The position numbers were made by a program, and so were the translations under genes. The notes under the pieces are model-generated. The model searched no databases. It had not been told where the DNA came from and saw only the letters and a list, made by a program, of their open reading frames with translations. From Cafeteria roenbergensis (lineage: Eukaryota > Sar > Bigyra > Bicosoecida > Cafeteriaceae): a DNA stretch of 64,000 bases. Location: the NCBI GenBank assembly GCA_008330645.1, contig VLTN01000019.1:124001-188000 (forward strand), in the 5' to 3' direction. Shown piece after piece: positions 8,208-20,200 of the stretch. The stretch's first letter is position 1. The number at the start of each line of letters is the position of its first letter.

Positions 8208-11200
8208 ATGCGTCTGCTACACGCGGCGCTGGCCGCTTGCATGATCTGGCTGGCTGCGGCCGACGGGCTGACGGCATCGTCGCTGGCCAGCTCCAAGAGC
8301 ATTGTCGATGTCCGCGAGGGCGAGACGGAGTCACTTGCGTTGCAGCTCACGCACGAGCTGGGGGCCAACGAGGACGTGGTGCTCCGCGTCATCGTCCCGC
8401 CCACATCTGCCTTTACTGTGGAGCCACTGCGTGAGCGCTCGGCTGCCAGGCACGGCTGGAGGGCCTCGAGTTCCTGTTGCCGCAGCGTTGGACCGTGGCT
8501 GGCTGCCGCAAATCTCGCCGCAGCCAGCGCCGGGAGTTTACCGCCGAGGGCACAGGCCCTGGCGCCGCCTCCATTTTTGCGCTCAGTTTGTTAAGTCTCC
8601 TCGACGCCATTCCAGGCGTTGGCGCGGCCCTCGCGCCCGGTCGTACCGAGCTGCTCCCGCGAACGCAGCCTGCTCTGCCCGCTTGCCTTCCGCCGTGCGC
8701 AGTCAGGGTGATTCAAGGCGGGCCTTCGGCCATGGACCCTGTCATGTTTGAAGTTCGCGGGCTGCCTGACGGGGTGTTCAACGATGTCACCCGCTCGGGC
8801 ACCTTTTTGGTCGAGGCAATGAGCACCTCCAGCATCTCGGCGGGTTTCGTCGCCCAGTCGAGCGTCCAGGTGACCGTGGCGAACGCGGACCTGGATGGCA
8901 TCATCGCATCCCAAGCCATGCTCCAGCAGCCGTCTGCTGCAGCGGCTGGGCTGGACGAGGGATCTGACGCATCGCTGAGCTTCCTGCTTTTGCCAGTCAG
9001 CGCCCCCGACTCCTCCAGTCCGGAGGCCAACATCACAGCGGCTCTCGTTTCCGACAATGGCGGCCTGCGAGCCGAGCCGCCGACGGTCGCGTTTTGGCCG
9101 GCAATCAATGATACCAGCCTTGCGTGGGCTCGTGGCGCTCTTGCCCGTGTGTGGGCGCTGGATGACTTGGTCTTCGACGGGCCGAACCACGAGGACCTTC
9201 TCTCCGTGGCCGTCTTCCGACGTGCCCAGTCTCAGTATGGCTACTCTTCCACCTTTCACTTCATGCTTCCCGGCGCGGCCATTCACGTGGGCAAGGACGG
9301 CGGCGGCGAGGGCCTTGGGCGAGTCCAGCTTCCGGGCCCGCCCGCCGGCGAAGACGACGACGCGCGGCTCCCTGTTGCGGAGGGAGATGCTCTCGAAATG
9401 ACCTTTAGCCTGGCCGGCTATTCCTCCAAGCAGCCCGTGACAGTCTCGCTCACGGCTGAGCGCGCGTCCCTCCGGCATTTGAGCGGCGCGCCGGGCGGTG
9501 CGGCGCTTGTGCGCAGGCCAGGGGGGGCTGGGACCCGCATTCCCAACGTGTCAATTTTTCCTGACAGCTTCACGTTTCCCGCGGTCACTGGCCTCAATGT
9601 GCTTGTAAATGCGTCCTCGGCGAGACAGGCACTCACTCGGACTTTCGTCATATCCATCACCGACGCGCCGGAGCCCAGCGAGGGGGGACTCTTCTGGATC
9701 GTAGCGAAGTCAACGTCTTCTGATACGCGCATGGTCGGCGAGGCCGGCCGCTTCCTCGTCCCGTACAACGACGTCGACGCCAAAGGCATCGTGGCCTCCT
9801 TGGACCGCAAGCGCGCAACTCCCCTTCGCCGGCCTTCACCCCTCAGCGAGGGCGAGCCTGCCGTGCTCAGCTACCGTCTCATGGCGCGCCCCCATGGCAA
9901 GCATTTCAGCGTCGGGTCCAAGTCGCTCGGCCCAGGCCGCCAGCTGCTGGCTCGCGGATCCAACGACCTCGACGTCGCAGCGGACGGCCTGGCATTGACC
10001 GTCCCTGGCAGCACCTCCGTTCCGCCCGGCGAAGTCAAACCGGGAAACGCTGCTGCTTCCTCGCTCGTTGGCCTGAGCGCCGACTACGCCGAGGCCCCCG
10101 TTCGGCAGCTTGTCCGCCTCTCTGGCTCAGCCGCGGCCAGGGCCACCTCGGAATGGGAGACCGAGGCTACATTCCTGGACGACATCTTCGGAGATGACCC
10201 GCCAATGAATGATGACGACAACGAGGCATGCGCAGGCTGCAACGCGTCAGCTTGCAACAATTCCAGCCTGGCTGGCTGCGGAAACGAGACGCTTTCCAAT
10301 GTGACGCTTAACAGCACCATGCCCATTGACTACAACCAAACCGACCCGACGCCCAACGCTACAGCTTCCCCGGTACCCAACGCGACGGCTTCCCCGGTGG
10401 CCAACGCGACGGCTTCCCCGGTACCCAACGCGACGGCTTCCCCGGTGGCCAACGCGACGGCTTCCCCGGTGGCCAACGCGACGGCTTCCCCGGTACCCAA
10501 CGCGACGGCTTCCCCGGTACCCAACGCGACGGCTTCCCCGGTGGCCAACGCGACGGCTTCCCCGGTGGCCAACGCGACGGCTTCCCCGGTGGCCAACGCG
10601 ACGGCTTCCCCGGTACCCAACGCGACGGCTTCCCCGGTGGCCAACGCGACGGCTTCCCCGGTGGCCAACGCGACGGCTTCCCCGGTGGCCAACGCGACGG
10701 CTTCCCCGGTACCCAACGCGACGGCTTCCCCGGTGGCCAACGCGACGGCTTCCCCGGTGGCCAACGCGACGGCTTCCCCGGTGGCCAACGCGACGGCTTC
10801 CCCGGTGGCCAACGCGACGGCTTCCCCGGTGGCCAACGCGACGGCTTCCCCGGTGGCCAACGCGACGGCTTCCCCGGTACCCAACGCGACGGCTTCCCCG
10901 GTGGCCAACGCGACGGCTTCCCCGGTGGCCAACGCGACGGCTTCCCCGGTGGCCAACGCGACGGCTTCCCCGGTGGCCAACGCGACGGCTTCCCCGGTGG
11001 CCAACGCGACGGCTTCCCCGGTGGCCAACGCGACGGCTTCCCCGGTGGCCAACGCGACGGCTTCCACGGTGGCCAACGCGACGGCTTCCCCGGTACCCAA
11101 CGCGACGGCTTCCCCGGTGGCCAACGCGACGGCTTCCCCGGTGGCCAACGCGACGGCTTCCCCGGTGGCCAACGCGACGGCTTCCCCGGCCGTAAACGCG

Positions 11201-14200
11201 ACGTCGTCTGCCACGCCGCCATCGACGGCCAGCGCGACGTCGTCTGCCACGCCGTCGTCGTCTGCCACGCCGTCATCGACGGCCAGCGCGACGTCGTCTG
11301 CCACGCCGTCATCGACGGCCAGCGCGACGTCGTCTGCCACGCCGTCATCGACGGCCAGCGCGACGTCGTCTGCCACGCCGTCGTCGTCTGCCACGCCGTC
11401 GTCGTCTGCCACGCCGTCGTCGTCTGCCACGCCGTCGTCGTCTGCCACGCCGTCATCGACGGCCAGCGCGACGTCGTCTGCCACGCCGTCATCGACGGCC
11501 AGCGCGACGTCGTCTGCCACGCCGTCATCGACGGCCAGCGCGACGTCGTCTGCCACGCCGTCATCGACGGCCAGCGCGACGTCGTCTGCCAGTGCGACGT
11601 CGTCTGCCACGCCGTCGTCGTCTGCCACGCCGTCGTCGTCTGCCACGCCGTCGTCGTCTGCCACGCCGTCGTCGTCTGCCACGCCGTCATCGACGGCCAG
11701 CGCGACGTCGTCTGCCACGCCGTCGTCGTCTGCCACGCCGTCGTCGTCTGCCACGCCGCCATCGACGGCCAGCGCGACGTCGTCTGCCACGCCGTCGTCG
11801 TCTGCCACGCCGTCGTCGTCTGCCACGCCGTCATCGTCTGCCACGCCGTCATCGACGGCCAGCGCGACGTCGTCTGCCACGCCGTCATCGACGGCCAGCG
11901 CGACGTCGTCTGCCACGCCGTCATCGACGGCCAGCGCGACGTCGTCTGCCACGCCGTCATCGACGGCCAGCGCGACGTCATCTGCCAGTGCGACGTCGTC
12001 TGCCACGCCGTCGTCGTCTGCCAGTGCGACGTCGTCTGCCACGCCGTCGTCATCTGCCACGCCGTCGTTGACGGCCAACACATCGTCTGCCACGCCGTCG
12101 TCGTCTGCCACGCCGTCGTCGTCTGCCACGCCGTCGTCATCTGCCACGCCGTCGTCGTCTGCCAGCGCGACGTCGTCTGGCACGCCGTCGTCGTCTGCCA
12201 CGGCCTCGCCGACAGGCTCTCCATCTGCCACCAGCACTCCGTCGCCATCGGTCGAGGCCTCACCGACTGCGTCTGTAACATCCTCCGCGACTACCACCCC
12301 GACAGCATCCGTATCGAGCACACCGAGCGCCCCACCTACGTCCTCGCCGACAGCTAGCCCGACCTCCACCGGAACTCCTTCATCAACCACGTCGGCCTCG
12401 GCGACACCGACCAGCACGCCGTCGGCATCCACGACATCGTCGGCGTCGCCTACCCCTACCCCGTCGCACACAGCCGCCGCAACGCCCTCACCGTCACCCA
12501 AGGCGCCGGCCCTGGTGGTTGAGCAGTCTGCCTTCACCGTTGCGGAGGGTGGTGCCGCTGCCACGCTTGTTGTGTCAATGACTTACGGGTGGGCCGTTCC
12601 TGTGGTCGTGACTGCCGCTGAGCAGCTTGAAGCAGCGTCAGCTTCCAGGTTCCAGAATGGTACCGCCATCCCGAGGCTGGCGGTCAGTCCGCCGTCCGTC
12701 ACCATCAAGCCTGGCGAGCTGTCCGCGACGTTTTCGGTCGGCGCGATAGATGACGCCACAGTGATCGGAGCAACTGTGCAGGCACTGCTCCTTGTGACCA
12801 TGGCCACCCATCCCGAGGGGACGGATCTGCCTGGCGTGCCTGTTCCCGCGTCCACAGTGTCGCTGTCCTTCTCCGTGGAGGACAACGACAGCCCTAAGCT
12901 GGGACTGCTGTCCAGCGCGTCGGTCAACGCCATCGAGGGCAGCACCTACTCCGTCACGGTGCAGCTGGCCACGCAGCCGACCGCCGCTGTGCGAGTCGAA
13001 GCGCACGCCGTCAACGTCACGTCGTTTTCGGACATTGCCTCTGCCTCCCCTGCTCCGAACCTGTCTCCTTCCTCCATCGCGGTGGCCCCTGGCAACTGGT
13101 CCAAAGCCCTGCAGTTCTCGGTCACCGTGCCCTCCAACGGGCTGGTGGACGCCGGTGGCTCCTTTGCCATTGTCTTCTCGTCGGTTTCGGCAGGAGTGTC
13201 CAGCACCTGGAGCTCCGTGTTCGCGCTCAGCTCCGCATCGACGCCCGTGGTTCTCGTCAAAGTCACGGACGCGGACGGGGAACAGGCAGCGCTGCAGCGA
13301 CTTCGGCTTTCGGCCACCGGCGAGCCCGACACAGGCTCCGGAAGTGCGGACATGGCCGCTGCGGGAACCGTTGCGCTGACGGAGGGCGGGTCAACAGGCT
13401 CGTCCATGGCGCTTGCTTTGCGGCTGGCGGCGGCTCCGGCAACGGACGTGTTTGTGTTGGGGGCGGTGTCGCTCGCGGCAAGCCCCAAGAGCTCCACCTG
13501 GGACGCTGCTTCGCTGGTTGCCGTGCCATCGCTCTCAGTGTCCTCGGGCAGCGTGCCCGCTTCGGCGAAGGCGACCATCGACAAGCTGGCTCTGGAAGGG
13601 TTCGTGGTGGTGGCCGTGTTCAACAGCTCCTCCTTCGCCACGGCTAGTCGCGTTGCCCTGTCCGCGCCCCGGGACTCCGTGCTGGTGACCGATGGCCCGG
13701 TGGTGCAGCAGCTCGCCCTTCGCACCGTGACAGGGTACGCCGACGCCTACAATGGCCTTGTGTCGACCACAGCAGTGCCGATCACGGTGGCTGACGTGGA
13801 CCAGGCCTCGCTCCGCCTGTCGGCAACCAGCATCAACCCGCAGGAGGGCTCGCCGGCCGCGACGTACCGAGTGATGCTGGCAACGAAGCCGTTTGGAGCT
13901 GTGACCGTGGCAATTGCCTCTTCCGCCTCGCCGTCGGACATCACCATTTCCCCGGCCACTGTCACGCTGACAGCATCCAACTGGAACTCTGGAGTGCAGG
14001 TGTCGGTGCTCGCCGTGAGCGACGGCGTGGAGGAGTCCCCCATCGAGTATGCCACCGTCACGCACACAGTTCAGTCCGCATCCGCGGACGGGGACGCTGC
14101 TTACAGGACGCTGGCGCCGCTCAGCCTTCCAACCAATATCACTGATGAGGTGCAAGTGTCGCTCGCTGTGGCGTCCCCCGCCTCACTAGCGGGGCAGTAC

Positions 14201-17200
14201 GTCGACAGTCCTGCCGCGGGGGACGTCGCCGAAGGCGCCAGCATCACCTACACAGTCAAGCTGGTGGTCCCCCCGCGGCTGGCGACCGACGTCGTGACGA
14301 TCACCTTGTCGGAGGAGCTCAGCGCGGCTCGAGCAGCGGGGGCGAACACGCCCCAACTCGACGTGACAATGCCGTCCTCGCGCTCGCTCGTGTTCACGCA
14401 GGCCAACTGGGCCACTCCTCAGCAAGTGGTCGTCAAGGTGCTTGACAACGATATCGCCAACGTGCCCAGGCGGCTCGTGAGGCTGGTTCACACCGCGGTC
14501 TCGACCGACCTCCGCTTCCAAGGTCGCTACGTTCCACCGCTGGAGCTCACGGTCATCGACGACGAGACGCCTGGCCTGGTGCTCGCAGTGTCGGCAGGAG
14601 AGGCAAAGGCAGCCACGGCAGCGTCGGACGTAGGCGCTGACATCGCCTGGGGGCCGCAGACGACGGCCGGAGCCGCGGCCAAGAACGCCGCGACGAGCGC
14701 GCTCTCCAGCATCGGCGTTCCTTCTGCGGGACTGGCGGCGGCGGGTGCCAGGGCCACCCTCGCAGCAGTGGGCGAGCTGGTTCAGGGCGCGGCGGCGTCC
14801 TCCACTGGGGTCGTCGTGAAAGTGTCTCTGGCTGCGCGCCCTGCGGGGTCGGTGCTCGTCTCCCTCACGGACGTTGCCGGCGCAGCCGGGCTCGGTTCGG
14901 ACGTTTTGGCCTCGGCAACGAAGCTGACTTTTTCAACGGACACGTGGTCCACGCCGCAGACCGTCACGCTGCGTGCAAGCCAAGGCTCGACAGGGAACAG
15001 GCTGGGCCCCCGGGCTCGCCTCGTGGTGTTCAACAGCTCTTCGGCAGGCGCAGCTTCGGCTGGCTCTGATGTCGTGTACGGCTCCCTGGCTGCGGTGCCC
15101 GCGCGTGTGGTCGCCTTGGGGCTGTTTGACGCGCCGTCGGTGGAAGCGCAGCTGTTTGCCGCGGCCTCGACGCAGGCGGACCCGGCGCTGCTCTCCACTT
15201 CGCTCACCGCGCAAGGGTCAGCCGTGTCCTCCATTTCGCTGTCGGAGGCCGCGTCCGCCGTGGATGGGGGCAGCAGAAGCACCACCGTGAGCGGGGCGGC
15301 TGTGCTTCGCGTTCGGCTGTCGGCCCCGCCGTCGGCTGCAGAGGCCACGACAACCGTGAACATCACCCGGACGGTCACAGGGCCGGCGCTACTGCTCGCT
15401 GCTGGCGCAGCCGCCGCGCTGTCCAAGCCGGCGGAGGCCGCCAAGCTGCCTTCAGGCTCGTCGGCGGGGGCCGTTGCTTCCGCGCTGCTGCCCCAGCTGG
15501 CTGTGGGCGCTTCAGCGCTCTCGTTCTCCCGCGCGAACTGGGCCGAGTGGCAGGACGTTGCGGTGCGCGTCGTGGATGACTCGCTGGTGGAGACGGACAC
15601 AGAGCCGGCCAGCGTGTCGCTCGCCGCCGTCGCGCAGCTGGCTGGCAGCGCAGCGGCCAAGGCCAACGCTCGGTACACTTCAGCGCTCTCGGCCGCCGAG
15701 CAGACAATCAGCGTCAAGGTCACAGTGGCGGACGACGACAGCGCGTCTCTGCAGCTGTCCCGCAGCTCGCTGGCTATCGCCGAGGGATCCTCCGCCAGCT
15801 TCTCCTTCCGTGGCGCCGCTCAGCCGCTGCCCGGAGTCGTGCCGCAGCTAGCCATCGTGGCGAATCGCACCGACGCTCTGGCAGTGGCGCTGAGCCGCAA
15901 GTCGTCGGACCTCTCCTTCCTCACGTGGGACCTGCTCAAGGCCGTGACGATCACCGCTACGGAGGACTTTGTGGACGCTGGAGCCTCGTACGCCGACGCC
16001 GTGACGGTCAATCCGACGTCGGTGACGTTGTCAGCGTTTGGCTCGTCGTCGCCGTACACTGCCGCGGGAGCGAGCGTCGCTGCGGCTGCCGTCGCCCCTT
16101 GGGCCGCCATGGCTTCCAAGCGGGTGCAAGTGACGGTGTCTGACAACGACGAGGCGGCCGTGGTGCTGCTCCCGTCTTCGGCCAGCGTGTCGGAGGGGGA
16201 GACCGCACGCTTCTTCGTCCGTCTCGCCACCGTGCCCACGGGGACCGTGCACGTGGGAATCTCCGCGGGGACTGCCCGCCCCCAGGCCGCGGCAGTGGCC
16301 GCAGCTGTTTCCGGGGCCGGCTCGGGGGCCACCCTCCACAATGCGTCTCTCGGGGCGGTGTCCCCCGCAGCGCTGACTTTCACGTCGGCCAACTGGAACC
16401 AGGCTCAGGTGGTCTCGGTGCCGGCCACGCAGGATGACGTGGCGCTTCAGGCGCCCGCGGTGCAAGCCGCGTCGCTCTCCCTTCGCGTGGCAGCCGCATC
16501 GTCCACGGCTGCGGAGTATCGCGGCCTTCCGGCCCTGACTGGCGATGTCGTGGTTCGCGACGACGACTTTGCTGGCGTGTCCGTGTCTCCGGCCGCCGTG
16601 ACAGTGCTGGAGGCTCTGCCAGAGGAGTCTGCAGTTGTGACGGTCACGCTGGGCTCCCGCCCGCTGAGCGACGTCGTCGTCACGGCCACGCTGTCGGACA
16701 GCGCGCAAGCCACGGTCACGCCCGCGTCGAGGACGATCCCGGCCTCGGACGCGGCTGCCTGGCGCACCGGCGTGTCCTTTGCTGTGAGTGCCATAAACGA
16801 AGGCGTCGCCGAGGCGGACTTGCACGGCGTGAGCCTCTCCTGGACCGTGCAGAGCGCCGACACGCAGTACGCTGGGCTCGCAGCTGCAGCGGTGGCGGTG
16901 TCCATCGTGGACGCCGGACAGCGCGTTGACGAGACGGCCGCTCCGATCGCTACGCGTGCGTTCTTCGTCGAATCAGCGCACGAAGTGGCGCTGACCTTCG
17001 CCTCCGCCACGGACACGGCCGGCATGGGCGTGCCGGCAAGCGGTGCCGCTGCCGCTGTGCCCTGCTCATCGGCTGCGCTCTTTGACGCGCGCACCCTCGC
17101 GGCGCTCTCAACGGCCACCGGCTCAGCTGTCACAGCGTCGCGAACCACCGACGTGTCGAAGCCATACCCCGCGGCGGCGGCCACCTCGGCCAGCGCCGGT

Positions 17201-20200
17201 CTCTCCTTCCCCTCCCAGCCACTGTGCTACTGGGCAAGCACCTCGGAGCTGCGCGTGAGGCTGCCGGCCGGCGTGCTGCCGCGCGACGGCACTGCAATCG
17301 AGACAGCGACCGCAACGCCGACGTCGTCGGCTCTCAGCGGCGCCGCGCCCTTGCGGCTGGTCGCGGGGAGGGTGCGCGCCGCCGGCCACTCGGAGTCCAT
17401 TCGCACGTCGTCCGCGACGCTGGTCGTCGCTGGCCGGCTGCTGGTGCCTCGCGCCAGCAGAGCCTTCTTCGCGGCGTCTGGCGGCTCGGCCGTGGTCGAG
17501 TTCTCCGCGTCGACATCGCAGCAGGTTGGCAGCACCGGTGGCAGCAGCGGCCTGTGCTCGCTGCTCTTCACGAACACCAACCTGGGTCCCACCAGCGGCA
17601 CCTCTGCGGCCCGCTGCGCCTGGACCGACGACCGAACACTCTCCGTGGTCTTCGGCGTGAGCGCTTCCGTGGAGCCGCTGGTTCCCTTCGACGCGCTGGC
17701 TTCGTGCAGCAACGACAAGGGCCTGACCGCCCGCCAGGGCGCCGTGCGAGCAACCCAGAGCTCCGTGAACAGCGCTGCGGGCTGCGTGCTGCTGCGAGCG
17801 CCCCTGGAGACCCCGCCTGCCCCCGTGGCCGTGCTGCTGGCCCCTCAGGCGATCGGCCCTTGCGACAGCGTGCAGCTAGACGCGACCACCTCCACGGGGG
17901 GCGGCGGACGGCCCATGCGGTTCGAGTGGACCGCGGCCGTGGACTCGGCTCAGATCACGTCGGCTGTCAACCTGCAGGCGGCCTCAGCGTCGCTGCCCGC
18001 GATCCAGGCGGCGCTCGACGTGGCGAGCGAGGCAGACCAAGGGCGCGTCACGCTCGACGGCGCCTTGCTCCCAGGAGGGAGCGCGTTTAGCTTCACGGTG
18101 GTTGCCGGCCACTTCCTGTCCAGCCAGACCGGCAACCGCACCCTGGCCGTGCGCGTGGCGGAGGAGCCCGTGCCGTCCAACCAGATCGACGGCGCGGCCG
18201 TGCGCACCATCCGGCGCGACCAGTCGCTGCGGCTCTCCATGTTCGCGAGGGCCTCGTCCTGCGGGGACGACGACAGCGCGGGCAAGCAGCTGGGCTACGT
18301 GTGGAGGCTGGTTTCCGCGCAGCGGGACACCGCCACCACTGCGTCGGGGTACCAGGTCGTTGCGCCGTCGCCGTCCGTGGTCCAGACTTGGGTTGGCTCC
18401 CAGCCGAGGGTGCTCGTCATCCCGGCAGGAGCGTTGCAGGCCGGCGGGCGCTACGTGCTGGAGGGGGTCGCTCGCGTGGCGAACAAGCCGGCAGTGAACA
18501 ACTCCGCCACCGTGCAGGTCATCGTGGAGGGGTCGGCGGTGGCGTCCGGGATTGCGGGCGGCTCGCGCAGCGTGGGGACGGACTCGGGCGTGACGCTCGA
18601 CGCGGGCTCGCTCTCGTTTGACCCCGACGGGTTCGACGCTGCAGCTCCTTTCCGGTTCAACTGGACCTGCGTCGATGCCACGGACGAGGCCGCGCTGCTG
18701 GCCGCCGCCGCGGCGGCGCAGGACGCCAACAGCATTGTGGCCGACGGCGTGGTGGTGTCAGCCGGCGAGACCGAAGTGTCCGTTCAGCTACCTCAGTGCC
18801 CCACGACCACTGCCGGCGTGAACCTCACCTTTGCAGGCACCCTGGCGGCGGGCACCGCCTCCGGCCCAGGGTCGGTGGTCGACCCCGCGGCGGGCACTCT
18901 GGCAGTCTCGAGCGGCGTCCTGGTGCCGGGGAGGCGCTACCGCTTCGGTGTACAGGCGTACAAGGGCCAGGCCGGCGGGCTCATCCCGCTATCGTTCCGC
19001 TCTGCGTCGAGTAGCGTGGACATCGATGTGACGGCTGGCGCCCCGCCTGTCGTCAAGGCCACGGTGGTTGCGGGCGCAGTTGGCACCGGCACCACATCGG
19101 ACGGTGCGGTCAAGGTTGACGCTTCCCGCCGCGTCATCCTGCAAGGCAGCGCCACTGCGACCGTGGGCGGTGCTCTCGGCTTCTCGTGGGAGCTGGTCGG
19201 GCAGTCCACCGAGCTGCAAGCGGCGGCATTTGCCACCAGCACGTCTGCGGCTCGCGTCACGCTGTCCCCTGGCGTGTTACCGGAGGGGGCCAGCCTTGTG
19301 TTCAAGCTCACCGTGACCGATGCCACAGGGCAAGCCGGGTCTGCAACCGTGCAGCTGCGCACCAACGAGCCGCCATACGCCGGGTTCGTGCAGGCCTCGC
19401 CCGAGGCGGGAACGGTCCTGGCGACGTCCTTTACGCTGCAGGCCAGCCAGTGGACCGACAACGCAGAGGATCTGCCCCTGTCCTACCTGTTTGGCTTCTA
19501 CCGCGCGACGCCGGCCGCGGTGCTGGCGGCGGCGGAGGCTGGGACCAGCGCCAGCGTCCCCTTCACGCCGCTTGGCGCCGCCTTCCAGAGCAGCCCGTTG
19601 CTCGAGAACGCGCCCCTGCCCCAGGGTGCGGGCGCTGGCCACAACCTCACCATCGCAGTGCGAGTGCGCGACGCGCTCGGCGCCGTGGTGGAATCGTTCG
19701 CCGGGCAGGACGGCCAGCCCGTGACCGTGTCGGTGGCGCCCCCGTCGACCACGGACTCCTCGGCGGTTTCGCAGCTCGTGGCATCAGCCTCAGCGGGCCT
19801 CCAGGACTCGCTGGACGCCGGCAACACGGCAGAGCTCCTGCAGAGCATCGCTGTGCTTGCCGACGTGCTCTCGGGCACCGACCCGTGCGACGCCTGCTCG
19901 GCGACCGAGGACTGCTCCGCCGGCCAGTGCGTGCCGCAGCCCTCGCCCTCGCCCTCGCCCTCGCCAGCGGCGGCCGCCAGCCCCGGCGCATCCCCGCTCC
20001 CCAGCGCCACCCCAACCCCGTCGCCTGCGGCGCGCTGCCCCGGCAGCACCCGCTCGCTGGCCGGGGGCTCCAACCCGTACCAGATTCCTGCGGTGGAGTG
20101 CTCGGGACACGGCTCTTGCGTTCGCTCGCCAGCCTTGTGCAGCGAGGACGACACGCGCGGGTGCTCCGCCACGTGCGTCTGCGACGAGGGCTGGGGCCGC

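Noticed and set aside
7403-8434. Plus-strand frame of 343 residues opposite the small membrane protein
   Set aside because: It is His/Arg/Ala-rich shadow sequence. The minus strand has clear membrane helices.
8477-8702. Unspliced N-terminal extension of the polycystin-like frame
   Set aside because: The Arg-rich sequence begins inside the inferred intron. Exon 1 at 8208 provides a proper signal peptide.
10355-12470. CRISPR-like regularly spaced repeats
   Set aside because: These are contiguous in-frame coding repeats with no unique spacers, in a eukaryotic gene.
10330-12564. Minus-strand frames of 744 and 640 residues
   Set aside because: They are antisense to the sequon and Ser/Ala/Thr/Pro arrays of the polycystin-like gene and have no independent domain.
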